A DNA stretch of 50,189 bases, taken from contig NZ_JARGEN010000008.1 in assembly GCF_029211125.1 (NCBI RefSeq), positions 1-50,189 of the forward strand. The letters run 5' to 3'. The notes beneath the pieces are model-generated. The model ran no database searches. It saw only the letters and a list, made by a program, of their open reading frames with translations, and was not told the origin of the DNA. Made by a program: the position numbers and the translations under genes. Below, piece by piece: positions 36,302 to 45,294 of this stretch. Source of the DNA: Curvibacter soli. Its GTDB lineage: Bacteria > Pseudomonadota > Gammaproteobacteria > Burkholderiales > Burkholderiaceae_C. The number at the start of each line of letters is the position of its first letter. The stretch's first letter is position 1.

Positions 36302-37063
36302 TCAGCGCGGCGCCAGCCGGATCGCGCCGTCGAGCCGGATCACCTCGCCGTTGAGCATGTCGTTCTCGATGATCTGCCGCACCAGCTTGGCGTAGTCCTG
36401 CGGGGTGCCGAGCCGCGACGGAAAGGGCACGCTGGCGGCCAGCGCGTCCTGCACCTCCTGCGGCATGCCGAACAGCATGGGGGTGCCGAAGATGCCGGGC
36501 GCGATGGTCATGTTGCGGATGCCGATCTTCGCCAGGTCGCGCGCGATGGGCAGCGTCATGCCAACCACGCCGCCCTTGGACGCGCTGTAGGCCGCCTGGC
36601 CGATCTGCCCGTCGTAGGCGGCCACCGATGCGGTGGAGACCAGCACCCCGCGCTCGCCCGTGGCGGCCTCGGGCTCGTTGCGCGCCATGGCCTCGGCGGC
36701 CAGGCGGATCATGTTGAACGTGCCGATCAGGTTGACCGTGACCGTCTTGGCAAACAGCGCCAGCGCGTGGGCGCCGTTCTTGCCCACGGTCTTCTCGGCT
36801 GGCGCGATGCCCGCGCAGTTCACCAGGCCCATGAGCTTGCCCTGGGCGGTGGCGGCGGCCACGGCGGCCTGGCCGTCGGCCTCCTGGCTCACGTCGCAGC
36901 GCACGAACACGCCGCCGATGTCCGCGGCCACGGCCCGGCCCTTGTCTTCCTGCATGTCGGCGATGACGACCTTGCCGCCGTTGGCCGCCAGCATGCGCGC
37001 CGTGCCTTCGCCCAGGCCCGATGCGCCGCCCGTGACGATGAAAACCTTGCCTGCGATGTCCAT
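36302..37063 (-). CDS. SDR family oxidoreductase, 3-hydroxyacyl-CoA dehydrogenase type
   Basis: A 253-aa short-chain dehydrogenase resembling type II 3-hydroxyacyl-CoA dehydrogenase (HSD17B10-like), which oxidises 3-hydroxyacyl-CoA with NAD in beta-oxidation. The cofactor motif is [11 protein letters not shown] near the start, with an Asp ([10 protein letters not shown]) that favours [14 protein letters not shown] follows, the catalytic Ser is in [11 protein letters not shown], and the active site is YSASKGG. It lies alone, with the 71-bp repeat 3' of it and MITE-like copy 3 47 bp 5' of it, so its promoter may be carried by the element. Confidence 0.88.
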   Translation of the reverse strand: MDIAGKVFIVTGGASGLGEGTARMLAANGGKVVIADMQEDKGRAVAADIGGVFVRCDVSQEADGQAAVAAATAQGKLMGLVNCAGIAPAEKTVGKNGAHALALFAKTVTVNLIGTFNMIRLAAEAMARNEPEAATGERGVLVSTASVAAYDGQIGQAAYSASKGGVVGMTLPIARDLAKIGIRNMTIAPGIFGTPMLFGMPQEVQDALAASVPFPSRLGTPQDYAKLVRQIIENDMLNGEVIRLDGAIRLAPR

Positions 37064-37110
37064 GAGATGGTCTCCTTGGGGGTAGTTGCGTTGACGTGAA
37101 CGTCAATTAT

Positions 37111-37383
37111 CCTGGAACCGGCAGTTGGATGCGCCTGCCGGTGCCGTGTCGGGGTGCCGGGCAAGGCTGAGCGCTGCGGCTCCAACAGCACCTGCGCCCT
37201 GCAAGGGCGACGACGCGGCGGGCTTGCCGCCCGCAAGGAGAAGCAACGCCGCATGGCGCGCCGAGCGCGGTGCGGGCAGGTGCATGGCGCTCTCGCCCAC
37301 GAGGCGAACCCCATCGAAGCCGGCAACGCTCGATTTCCTGCGGCCTGGAAAGGGATGCGAAGCGGTCAACTGCCGTTTCCAGG
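37111..37383 (+). mobile_element. MITE-like element, copy 3
   Basis: A 273-bp copy in the same orientation as copy 1. The right end CAACTGCCGTTTCCAGG is perfect, and the left end CCTGGAACCGGCAGTTG differs at one base. It carries 38 extra bases near 37168-37206, bounded by GCAAGG on both sides, absent from copies 1 and 2. The flanks ATTAT and ATCAT could be a mutated 5-bp target duplication. Its right end contains the ATG at 37355 that opens a short lipoprotein-like frame. Confidence 0.8.
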
Positions 37384-37465
37384 ATCATCGCGTCTGCTGC
37401 TGGCGGTTTGTGCTTTTCTGCTGGCGGCCTGCGGCAGCGCTGCGCAGGTGCCGCCGTGGCCGTGA
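37355..37465 (+). CDS. Possible 36-aa lipoprotein started inside MITE copy 3
   Basis: ATG 37355 lies 29 bp inside the element's right end, preceded by GGAAAGG. The product is a short basic start from the element (MRSGQLPFPGSSR) followed by a hydrophobic segment and lipobox (LLLAVCAFLLAAC), then GSAAQVPPWP and stop. That is a textbook lipoprotein signal peptide with almost no mature part. There is no start codon in frame between the element and the lipobox, so the native start was probably lost on insertion. Expression is unproven, and it could be a chance fusion. Confidence 0.35.
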   Translation: MRSGQLPFPGSSRLLLAVCAFLLAACGSAAQVPPWP

Positions 37466-37501
37466 ACGGGTTCTTGAGGGGGCGGGCCCCTGCTGGCAGA
37501 C

Positions 37502-37533
37502 AAAAAAAGGCCCGGCACTGTGGGCCGGGCTTC
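37502..37533 (-). terminator. Intrinsic terminator after phasin gene
   Basis: GCCCGGC (37510-37516) and GCCGGGC (37524-37530). On the minus strand the stem is followed by seven T. Confidence 0.88.
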
Positions 37534-37593
37534 AAGGGGCCCCGCCGGGGCGCGCTGGGCGCCTGGCGGGTCCGAGGAGACTCGGGTATGCGC

Positions 37594-38142
37594 TCAGCGC
37601 TTCTTGGGCGCGGCGGTCTTGGCGGCGGTGGCAGCCGTGGCGGCCACGGCGTTGAAGTTGGCCTCGGCCACGTCGGTGGCCTGCTTCACCGCCTTATGCA
37701 CGGAATCGAAGGCGTTGTTGGCCGCCGACACGGCGCTCTTGAACACGGCGACCGCCGTTTCGGAGCCCGCGGGTGCGTTCTTGGCGACATTGTCCACCAG
37801 ACTGACGAGCGCCTTCTGCGTGTCGGCGGCCTTGGATTCGATGGCCTTGCCGAATTCGGTGCCAGTGCCCGAAGCGATCTCATACAGGTGGCGGCTGTAG
37901 GCGGCGCTCTTTTCGGCCAGGGGCTGCAGCAGGCTGGCCTGCAGCGCGAGCAGTTCCTGCACGTCCTTCACGCCGAACAGGGCCTGGGTTTGCGACGCCG
38001 CATCGGCCAGGGCCGCGCGGGATGCGGTGAGATTGAGCTCCACGAGCTTCTCGATCCCTTCGAATGCCTTGTTGGTCAGGTCGAAGAGGGTGTCGGCATT
38101 GGCTTTTTGCGATGCCAGCAGTTGTTCGGGGGTCATGGACAT
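37594..38142 (-). CDS. phaP: Phasin family protein
   Basis: A 182-aa PHA-granule surface protein. It starts [37 protein letters not shown], the family signature, and is helical throughout with [27 protein letters not shown]. It ends in an Ala/Thr/Lys-rich tail (AAPKKR). Phasins coat polyhydroxybutyrate granules and limit their size. PHA synthase genes are not in the window. A sigma-70 promoter and two copies of a PhaR-like operator are visible upstream, so it is probably repressed until granules form. Confidence 0.94.
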   Translation of the reverse strand: MSMTPEQLLASQKANADTLFDLTNKAFEGIEKLVELNLTASRAALADAASQTQALFGVKDVQELLALQASLLQPLAEKSAAYSRHLYEIASGTGTEFGKAIESKAADTQKALVSLVDNVAKNAPAGSETAVAVFKSAVSAANNAFDSVHKAVKQATDVAEANFNAVAATAATAAKTAAPKKR

Positions 38143-38214
38143 GAAATTGCTCCTGCAAGTTGAAATGAAAGCGGCGGAAAGAAGGCGGTTGGCCCATCCA
38201 TCTGTGCTGCGCGC

Positions 38215-38291
38215 TTTTGTTGCGGTGCAGCATGCGGAAAGTATAGAGTCGCGCCACGCCATTGCAAGCCGTTTTTGTTGCGTTGCAGCAT
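38215..38291 (-). promoter_or_regulatory. Phasin promoter with two PhaR-like operators
   Basis: On the minus strand: -35 TTGCAA (38262-38267), 16-bp spacer, -10 TATACT (38240-38245). Two near-identical 19-mers reading TTTTGTTGCG(G/T)TGCAGCAT on the plus strand lie at 38215-38233 (at the expected transcription start) and 38273-38291 (just upstream of -35). TGC-rich operators before phasin genes are bound by the repressor PhaR in other PHA producers. Confidence 0.65.
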
Positions 38292-38367
38292 ATTAGAGGC
38301 GGATTCCTAGACCGGCACGCCCTGGTTGCGGGCGCCGCGCGCATCGGCTGGCAGAATGGCCGCCACC

Positions 38368-38829
38368 ATGAGCGATGACGAGACACCCTCCGCCGCCGCG
38401 CGCCCGCGGCCCGTGCCGCGCAGCGGCTTCCGCGTTTTCCGCGCCATACCGACGCGCTGGATGGACAACGATGTCTACGGCCACGTCAACAACGTCGTCT
38501 ACTACAGTTGGTTCGACACGGCGGTGAACGCCTGGCTGATCGGGCAGGGCGCGCTGGACCTCCACCGGGGCGGCACCATCGGCCTGGTGGTCGAGACACA
38601 GTGCCACTACTTCGCGCCGCTGGCGTTCCCGCAGACGGTAGAGGCGGGCATCCGCGTGGGGCGCGTCGGCGCGTCGAGCGTGCGCTACGAGATCGGCCTG
38701 TTCGCCGAGGGCGAGGCCGCGAGCGCCGCGCACGGGCATTTCGTGCATGTCTACGTGGACCGCGACACCCGCCGCCCCGTGGCCCTGCCGCAGCGCCTGC
38801 GGGACGCGCTGGCCGGGCTGGCGGCCTGA
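38368..38829 (+). CDS. Acyl-CoA thioesterase, 4HBT hotdog family
   Basis: A 153-aa hotdog-fold thioesterase of the 4-hydroxybenzoyl-CoA/YbgC type. The motif RWMDNDVYGHVNNVVYYSWFDTAVNAWL carries the catalytic Asp-x-x-x-H-V-N pattern, and ETQCHYFAPLAFPQTVEAGIRVGRVG is the next conserved strand pair. The acyl group is not predictable. Starts at 38356 and 38326 are possible; MSDDETPSA is taken. It is on the opposite strand from phasin, with its promoter probably inside the 225-nt shared region. Confidence 0.88.
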   Translation: MSDDETPSAAARPRPVPRSGFRVFRAIPTRWMDNDVYGHVNNVVYYSWFDTAVNAWLIGQGALDLHRGGTIGLVVETQCHYFAPLAFPQTVEAGIRVGRVGASSVRYEIGLFAEGEAASAAHGHFVHVYVDRDTRRPVALPQRLRDALAGLAA

Positions 38830-38970
38830 CACCGGTTCATCGCGGGGACTTTGCCGGCGGGCGCGGGCCGTCCGCGCGGCCTGATGACACAATGGCTGCC
38901 AGCCCCGAGCCACCGCACTGGCGGACGCAGCATGATGGAGACACGGCAGGCCGGGCGCGCCCTTTCGACC

Positions 38971-40155
38971 ATGATCATCAACAGCCTTCTCGACACCGAC
39001 CTCTACAAGTTCACCATGATGCAGGTGGTGCTGCACCAGTTTCCGGGGGCGCATGCCGAGTACCGCTTTCGCTGCCGCACGCCGGGCGTGGACCTCGCGG
39101 TGCACGCCAACGAGATCCGCGAGGAGGTGCGCCACCTGTGCCGCCTGCATTTCCACGAAGCGGAACTGGCCTACCTGCGCGCGATGCGCTTCGTGAAGAG
39201 CGATTTCGTGGATTTCCTCGGCCTGTTCCACCTCGACGAGAAGAACATCTCCATCCGGCCGCTGCCCGGCGGCGAGCTGGAGATCGCGATCGCGGGGCCT
39301 TGGCTGCACACCATCCTGTTCGAGATTCCGGTGCTCACCATCGTCAACGAGGTGTACTTCCGCAACACCCGGAAGTCGCCCGACTACGCCGAGGGCCGGC
39401 GCCGGCTGGAGGCCAAGATCGCCGAGCTGCGCGGCCCCGGCCTGCACACCCTCAAGATCGCCGACTACGGCACCCGCAGGCGCTTCAGCCGCGACTGGCA
39501 GGAAGAGGTGCTGCGCACGCTGGCGGCGGGGCTGGGCGCCGGCGCCGCTGGCCAGTTGGCGGGCACCAGCAACGTGCTGTTCGCCATGAAGCTCGGCCTC
39601 ACGCCGCTGGGCACCATGGCGCACGAATACCTGCAGGCCTGCCAGGCGCTCGGGCCCCGGCTGCGCGACAGCCAGGTGTTCGGCTTCGAATCGTGGGCCA
39701 GGGAGTACCGCGGCGACCTGGGCATCGCGCTGTCGGACGTGTACGGCATCAGCGCCTTCCTGCGCGACTTCGACCTGTATTTCTGCAAGCTCTTCGACGG
39801 CGCGCGCCATGACAGCGGCGACCCGTTCACCTGGGGCGAGCGCGTCATCGCGCACTACCGCGCCAACCGCGTCGATCCACTGACCAAGACCTTGATCTTC
39901 AGCGACGCGCTGACCGTGCCGCGCACCATCGAGCTGTTCCAGCGCTTCCGTGGCCGCTGCCAGCTCGCGTTCGGCATCGGCACCAACCTGACCAACGATC
40001 TGGGCTATGAGCCGCTGCAGATCGTCATCAAGATGGTGCGCTGCAACGGCCAGCCCGTGGCCAAGCTGTCGGACACGCCGGCCAAGAACATGTGCGACGA
40101 CGAGAAGTACGTGGCCTACCTGCGCCAGGTGTTCGACATTCCGTCCATCCCATGA
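38971..40155 (+). CDS. pncB: Nicotinate phosphoribosyltransferase
   Basis: Makes nicotinate mononucleotide from nicotinate and PRPP in the NAD salvage pathway. The 394-aa protein begins [35 protein letters not shown]. The substrate-site RRRFSRDWQ, the phosphorylated His in [10 protein letters not shown] (H218), [12 protein letters not shown] and [10 protein letters not shown] are intact. An earlier ATG pair at 38932 would add 13 residues. The next gene, an antiporter, overlaps its stop as ATGA. Confidence 0.95.
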   Translation: MIINSLLDTDLYKFTMMQVVLHQFPGAHAEYRFRCRTPGVDLAVHANEIREEVRHLCRLHFHEAELAYLRAMRFVKSDFVDFLGLFHLDEKNISIRPLPGGELEIAIAGPWLHTILFEIPVLTIVNEVYFRNTRKSPDYAEGRRRLEAKIAELRGPGLHTLKIADYGTRRRFSRDWQEEVLRTLAAGLGAGAAGQLAGTSNVLFAMKLGLTPLGTMAHEYLQACQALGPRLRDSQVFGFESWAREYRGDLGIALSDVYGISAFLRDFDLYFCKLFDGARHDSGDPFTWGERVIAHYRANRVDPLTKTLIFSDALTVPRTIELFQRFRGRCQLAFGIGTNLTNDLGYEPLQIVIKMVRCNGQPVAKLSDTPAKNMCDDEKYVAYLRQVFDIPSIP

Positions 40156-41489
40156 GCGCTGCCACGCTGCCGCTGCCCTGGGGCATTCCGTTCGCGGGCA
40201 TGCTGCTGTCGATCGCGCTGCTGCCGCTCCTGGCCCCCGTGTTCTGGCACCACCACTTCGGCAAGGTGGCCGCGGGCTGGGCGCTGCTGTTCCTGCTGCC
40301 GTTCGCCGCCATCCACGGCCCGGGCGCGGCGGCGGCGGGCTTCGCGCACGCGCTGGTGGGCGAGTACATGCCGTTCATCCTGCTGCTGACGGCGCTCTAC
40401 ACCGTGGCAGGGGGCATCTTCATCCGCGGCAACCTGCACGGCAGCCCGGCGCGCAATACCGCCATGCTGGCCATCGGCGCTGCGCTGGCGAGCCTGATGG
40501 GCACCACGGGCGCGTCCATGCTCATGCTGCGCCCGCTGATCCGCGCCAACGACAACCGTGCCCATTGCGCGCACGTCATGGTGTTTTTCATCTTCATCGT
40601 CGCCAACGCGGGCGGCTCGCTCACGCCGCTGGGCGACCCGCCGCTGTTCCTGGGCTTTCTGAAAGGCGTGGATTTCTTCTGGACCCTGCGCCACATCTTT
40701 CCCGGAACGCTGTTCCTCGTGGGCGTGCTGCTGGCGCTGTTCTTCGCCATCGACGCCTGGCACTACCGCCGCGAAGGCGTGCTGCCGCAGGACCCCACGC
40801 CCGATGCGCCGCGACTGGGCTTCGACGGCGCGGCCAACTTCTGGCTGCTGGGCGCCATCGTGGCGCTGGTGCTGCTCAGCGGGTTCTGGCGGTCGCCCGT
40901 GGTGTTCCACATCGCGGGCGCGGAGGTCGGCCTGCCGGGCCTGGTGCGCGATGCGGGCCTGCTCGCCGTCACCCTGGCGTCGCTGCGCATCACCCCGGCT
41001 GGCGTGCATGCGGACAACCAGTTTTCCTGGGGGCCGATGCAGGAGGTGGCCAAGCTGTTCGCCGGCATCTTCCTGACCATCATCCCCGTGATCGCCATGC
41101 TGCGCGCGGGGGTGGACGGGCCGTTCGGCGCCATCGTGTCCGCCGTCACGCGGCCCGACGGCCAGCCCGACCCGGCCATGTACTTCTGGGCCGCGGGCGC
41201 GTTGAGCTCGTTGCTCGACAACGCGCCGACCTACCTCGTCTTCTTCAACACCGCTGGCGGCGACCCGCACACGCTCATGACCACGCTCGCCCCCACGCTG
41301 ACGGCCATCTCGGCGGGCGCTGTGTTCATGGGCGCCAACACCTATATCGGCAACGCGCCCAACATGATGGTCAAGGCCGTCGCCGAGGACTGCGGCATCC
41401 GCATGCCGGGCTTCTTCGGCTACATGGCCTGGTCGGGCTGCGTGCTGGTCCCGCTGTTCATCGCCATGACCTTCATCTGGTTTCGTTGA
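40152..41489 (+). CDS. Sodium:proton antiporter (NhaD/ArsB-type ion transporter)
   Basis: A 445-aa membrane protein of the ion-transporter superfamily that includes NhaD and ArsB, with about 11-12 helices. Conserved patches are [44 protein letters not shown] (the family's NxGGxLTPxGDP motif) and the repeat [16 protein letters not shown]...[18 protein letters not shown]. Those features fit a Na+/H+ antiporter, but the ion is inferred. It is translationally coupled to pncB and followed 6 nt later by the hydroxyacid dehydrogenase gene. Confidence 0.87.
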   Translation: MSAATLPLPWGIPFAGMLLSIALLPLLAPVFWHHHFGKVAAGWALLFLLPFAAIHGPGAAAAGFAHALVGEYMPFILLLTALYTVAGGIFIRGNLHGSPARNTAMLAIGAALASLMGTTGASMLMLRPLIRANDNRAHCAHVMVFFIFIVANAGGSLTPLGDPPLFLGFLKGVDFFWTLRHIFPGTLFLVGVLLALFFAIDAWHYRREGVLPQDPTPDAPRLGFDGAANFWLLGAIVALVLLSGFWRSPVVFHIAGAEVGLPGLVRDAGLLAVTLASLRITPAGVHADNQFSWGPMQEVAKLFAGIFLTIIPVIAMLRAGVDGPFGAIVSAVTRPDGQPDPAMYFWAAGALSSLLDNAPTYLVFFNTAGGDPHTLMTTLAPTLTAISAGAVFMGANTYIGNAPNMMVKAVAEDCGIRMPGFFGYMAWSGCVLVPLFIAMTFIWFR

Positions 41490-41495
41490 AGCACC

Positions 41496-42482
41496 ATGAG
41501 CCCTCCCAAGATCCTCATCACCCGCGCCGTCTTCCCCGAGGTCGTCGAACGCCTGGCGCGGCATTTCGACGTGGAGTCCAACCAGGACGATGCCGAATGG
41601 AGCCCCGCCGAGCTGGCCGCCCGCCTGCAAGGCAAGGCCGGCGTCCTGACCACCGGCAGCGTGCGCATCGACGCCGCACTGCTGGCTGCCTGCCCGGACC
41701 TGCGCATCTGCGCCAACATGGCCGTGGGCTACAACAACTTCGACCTGCCGGCCATGACCGCCCGCGGCGTGCAGGCCACCAACACGCCCGACGTGCTGAC
41801 CGAGACCACGGCGGACTTCGGCTTCGCGCTGCTCATGGCGGCCGCCCGGCGCATCACCGAGAGCGAGCATTACCTGCGCGCGGGCCGGTGGAAGCGCTGG
41901 CGCTACGACATGTTCGCGGGCGCCGAGGTGCATGGCAGCACGCTGGGCATCCTGGGCATGGGCCGCATCGGCCAGGGCATCGCCCGGCGCGGCGCGCACG
42001 GCTTCGGCATGGACGTGGTCTACCACAACCGCTCGCGTCTGGCGCCCGCGCTGGAGGCCGAATGCAAGGCCCGCTACGTGGACAAGGACGAGCTGCTGCG
42101 CACGGCGGACCACCTGATGCTGGTGCTACCCTACACGCCCGGGTCGCGCCACGCCATCGGTGCTGCCGAGATCGCGCGGATGAAGCCCGGCGCCACGCTC
42201 GTCAACATCGCGCGCGGCGGCATCGTGGACGACGCTGCGCTGGCCGTCGCGCTGCGCGAGCGCCGCATCGCCGCCGCCGGGCTGGACGTGTTCGAGGGCG
42301 AGCCGCAGGTCAACCCTGCGCTGCTGGCCTGCGAGAACGTGGTCCTCACGCCCCACATTGCCAGCGCCACGGTCGCCACGCGCCGCGCCATGGCCCAACT
42401 GGCGGCGGACAACCTGATCGCGTTTTTTGAACAGAATCGGGCTCTGACGCCCGTGAATCAAGTGGTTGTAGCTACGAAATAA
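41496..42482 (+). CDS. 2-hydroxyacid dehydrogenase (glyoxylate/hydroxypyruvate reductase-like)
   Basis: A 328-aa D-2-hydroxyacid dehydrogenase, closest by eye to D-glycerate dehydrogenase or glyoxylate reductase (GhrB group). The NAD(P) motif is GMGRIGQG (154-161). The catalytic residues are R240 (NIARGGIVDD), E269 (DVFEGEP) and H287 (LTPHIAS). The substrate remains uncertain among glyoxylate, hydroxypyruvate and 2-ketogluconate. It is likely part of a pncB-antiporter-dehydrogenase transcript. A short GTAGCTAC...GTAGC motif overlaps its stop. Confidence 0.92.
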   Translation: MSPPKILITRAVFPEVVERLARHFDVESNQDDAEWSPAELAARLQGKAGVLTTGSVRIDAALLAACPDLRICANMAVGYNNFDLPAMTARGVQATNTPDVLTETTADFGFALLMAAARRITESEHYLRAGRWKRWRYDMFAGAEVHGSTLGILGMGRIGQGIARRGAHGFGMDVVYHNRSRLAPALEAECKARYVDKDELLRTADHLMLVLPYTPGSRHAIGAAEIARMKPGATLVNIARGGIVDDAALAVALRERRIAAAGLDVFEGEPQVNPALLACENVVLTPHIASATVATRRAMAQLAADNLIAFFEQNRALTPVNQVVVATK

Positions 42483-42503
42483 GTAGCAAAAAAGGAGTGG
42501 CGC

Positions 42504-43841
42504 GTGGAGTTCTGGGGCTTGGTGGCGCTGTTGGCGCTGAATCTGTTGCTGCTGGTGGCCTTGCTGCTGCGCCGCCCGCCGCCCGATGGCCGGGCCGAGT
42601 GGCTGGCGCAGGTCGCGGCCTCGGGCGAGCGCGTGGAGCGCGAACTGCGGCGCGAGATCGCCGATTCCGCCCGCGCCGGCAGGCAGGAGCTGGCGCAGGC
42701 CTTCGCCACCTTCCAGCAGGCCGTGGTGCAGCAGAGCGGCGAGGCCACGCGCACGCAGAACACGCAGCTCGACGCCTTCGCCCAGCAGCTCACGCTGCTG
42801 CAGCGCACGCTCTCCGATACCCTGACGCTGCAGTTGCAGTCGCTCAGCGAGGCCAACGCGCGCCGCATGGCCGAGGTCCGCGCCACGCTGGAGACGCAGC
42901 TCGCGCAGTTGCAGGCCGGCAACGCGGCCAAGCTCGAGGAGATGCGCCGCACGGTCGATGAAAAGCTGCACGCCACGCTGGAGGCGCGCCTGGGCGAGAG
43001 CTTCAAGCAGGTGGCCGACCGGCTGGAGCAGGTGCACAAGGGCCTGGGCGAGATGCAGACGCTGGCCCAGGGCGTGGGCGACCTCAAGCACCTGCTGACC
43101 AACGTGAAGACGCGCGGCATGTTCGGCGAAGCCCAGCTCGGTGCGCTGCTGGAACAGGTGTTCGCGCCCGACCAGTACGCCGCCCAGGTGGTGACGCGCC
43201 CGGCCTCGCGCAACGCGGTGGACTTCGCCATCCGCATGCCGGGGCGCTCGGACGATGGCACGCCGCTGTGGCTGCCCATCGACGCCAAGTTCCCCAACGA
43301 GGACTACGAGCGCTTGCTCGACGCCCAGCACCGCGCCGACGCCGCCGACGCCGATGCGGCGGCCAGGGCGCTGGAGGCGCGCATCCGCCTGGAGGCGCGC
43401 TCCATCGGCGACAAGTACATCGAGCCGCCGCACACCACCGACTTCGCCATCCTGTTTTTGCCGACCGAGGGGCTGTATGCCGAGGTGCTGCGGCGCCCCG
43501 GGCTGGTGGAGGCGCTGCAGCGCGAGTACCGCATCGTCCTGGCCGGGCCGACCACGCTGATGGCCATGCTCAACTCGCTGCAGATGGGCTTTCGCACGCT
43601 GGCGCTCGAAAAGCGCTCCAGCGAGGTGTGGCAGGTACTGGGCGCGGTGAAGACCGAGTTCGGCAAGTTCGGCGACGTGCTGGGCCGCGTGCGCGCGCAG
43701 ACGCAGACCGTGCTCAACACGCTGGAGCAGGCGCAGACCCGCACCAACGTGATGAACCGCGCGCTGCGGCAGGTCGAGGCGCTGCCCGAGCAGCAGGCCC
43801 TGGGGCTGCTGCCGGGAGCCGAGGACGCCAGCGCGCCCTGA
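42504..43841 (+). CDS. rmuC: DNA recombination protein RmuC
   Basis: A 445-aa RmuC family protein thought to limit inverted-repeat rearrangements. It starts at GTG with a single membrane helix (WGLVALLALNLLLLVALLL). A long coiled coil follows (about 40-190), then the PD-(D/E)XK-like nuclease domain with VKTRGMFGEAQLGALLEQVF, LPIDAKFPNEDYERLL and the FLPTEGLYAEVL, GPTTLMAMLNSLQMGFRTLALEKRS block. A GGAG site lies upstream of the start. Its known effect on inverted repeats is of note in a window with inverted MITE-like copies, but the distance makes any link speculative. Confidence 0.94.
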   Translation: MEFWGLVALLALNLLLLVALLLRRPPPDGRAEWLAQVAASGERVERELRREIADSARAGRQELAQAFATFQQAVVQQSGEATRTQNTQLDAFAQQLTLLQRTLSDTLTLQLQSLSEANARRMAEVRATLETQLAQLQAGNAAKLEEMRRTVDEKLHATLEARLGESFKQVADRLEQVHKGLGEMQTLAQGVGDLKHLLTNVKTRGMFGEAQLGALLEQVFAPDQYAAQVVTRPASRNAVDFAIRMPGRSDDGTPLWLPIDAKFPNEDYERLLDAQHRADAADADAAARALEARIRLEARSIGDKYIEPPHTTDFAILFLPTEGLYAEVLRRPGLVEALQREYRIVLAGPTTLMAMLNSLQMGFRTLALEKRSSEVWQVLGAVKTEFGKFGDVLGRVRAQTQTVLNTLEQAQTRTNVMNRALRQVEALPEQQALGLLPGAEDASAP

Positions 43842-43922
43842 GTTCGCCGTCATCCTTTTGTGATAGCAGGTGACAGCCGCAGGGGAAATGCGTTAGATTG
43901 CGCAAACTCTGGGGGGCTGGAC

Positions 43923-45263
43923 ATGGCGATTTCCTGTCGGTGGCCGCATGCGCGCCTTGCCGCCGCATTGATGCTGGGTTGTGCCGGCTGCGCGCTGGCG
44001 CATGCGCAGGACGGACTGCCGCAGCGCGCGGCGATACTGCTGGGTCAGGGCCAGGCCGCCGAGGCCTTCCGGTTGCTGGACGCCGAAGAGCCCCGCCAGG
44101 CCGGCGACCCGGCATTCGACGCCGCCATGGGCGCCGCCGCCTACGCGGCAGGCCAGTACGTGCGGTCCATACTGGCCTGGGAGCGCGTCGTGGCGGTGCA
44201 GCCCGACGACGTGGAGGCGCAGTTGGGCCTGGCCCGCGCATTGTTCGCCGTGGGCGACAAGCAGGGCGCGCTGCGCATCTCCGACCAGGTACGCGCGCAG
44301 GGCGTGCCGGTGGATGCGGCGCTGAGCATCGACCAGTTCCTCTACACCTACGACCGTTCGGAGCGCTCGGGCTGGTCATCGGTCAAGGGCTATATCGAGG
44401 CAACGGTGGGGCACGACTCCAACGTCAACGCCGGCCCTTCGAACGCGCAGCTCGTCTCGCCCGTGCCGGGCACGCCGGCCTGGACGCTGGCGCCCTCGGC
44501 GCTCAAGACATCGTCGGCCTTCGCCTCGGCCTTCGCCTGGGTGGGCGGGCGCTACGTGATCGACCCGCGCTGGTCTCTCGTCGGGCGCGCGAGCGGCACG
44601 GTGCGCGGGTACGAATCGCATGCCGACATGTTCGACAGCAGCGAGGCCGACCTGGCCGCGGGCGTCTCGTTCCGCGGCACGGAGCGCCAGGAGTTCACGC
44701 TCACCGGGCAGTCGTCGTACTACGCGCTGGACCACACGAAGCTGCGCGGCATCACCGGACTGGTGGGGGAGTGGACCTACCGGCTCGACGGCTTCCGGCA
44801 GTGGAGCAGCTTCGTGCAGTGGCTGCGTCTGCGCTATCCCACGCAGCCGCTGCGCGACGTGCGCCGCACGGTGGTCGGCACCTCGTATGCGCAGGTGTTC
44901 CGCGACGGCAGCATCGCCTACGGCGGCATCTACGGCGGCCGGGAAGCCCCGCGCGCCGACGACGTGGAATACCTGGGGCACCATCTGTTCGGCATCCGCC
45001 TGGGCGGGCAGTACGCCATCAACAACCGGTGGGCGGTGTTCGTCAACCTCGACCACGAGCGCCGCCGCTTCGGCGCCGACGACCCGTTCTTCGCACTGAC
45101 GCGGCGCGACCGGCAGACCAACCTCGGCATCGGCCTGTCGTGGGTGCCGGCGCCCGCGTGGCGGATCACGCCGCAGGTGATGCTGACGCGCAGCGCCTCC
45201 AACCTGCCCATCAACGACTATGACCGCTCGGTGGTGTCCGTCACCGCGCGGCGCGAATTCTGA
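43923..45263 (+). CDS. TPR plus beta-barrel outer-membrane protein (Slam-like, DUF560)
   Basis: A 446-aa protein with an N-terminal signal peptide ending near AHAQDG. TPR-like helices follow at about 30-130 (QGQAAEAFRLLDAEEP, AQLGLARALFAVGDKQGALRISDQV). The C-terminal 300 residues are alternating strands (TVGHDSNVNAGPSN, then GRYVIDPRWSLVGRASG) ending in a terminal Phe, as expected for an outer-membrane barrel. This TPR-barrel layout matches surface lipoprotein assembly modulators (Slam), which move proteins to the cell surface. The next gene, 31 nt later, encodes a secreted FecR-domain protein with a Pro-rich tail, a candidate partner or cargo. Confidence 0.72.
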   Translation: MAISCRWPHARLAAALMLGCAGCALAHAQDGLPQRAAILLGQGQAAEAFRLLDAEEPRQAGDPAFDAAMGAAAYAAGQYVRSILAWERVVAVQPDDVEAQLGLARALFAVGDKQGALRISDQVRAQGVPVDAALSIDQFLYTYDRSERSGWSSVKGYIEATVGHDSNVNAGPSNAQLVSPVPGTPAWTLAPSALKTSSAFASAFAWVGGRYVIDPRWSLVGRASGTVRGYESHADMFDSSEADLAAGVSFRGTERQEFTLTGQSSYYALDHTKLRGITGLVGEWTYRLDGFRQWSSFVQWLRLRYPTQPLRDVRRTVVGTSYAQVFRDGSIAYGGIYGGREAPRADDVEYLGHHLFGIRLGGQYAINNRWAVFVNLDHERRRFGADDPFFALTRRDRQTNLGIGLSWVPAPAWRITPQVMLTRSASNLPINDYDRSVVSVTARREF

Positions 45264-45294
45264 TGCCCGGGCCGCGGCAGAGGCAGGAGACCGT

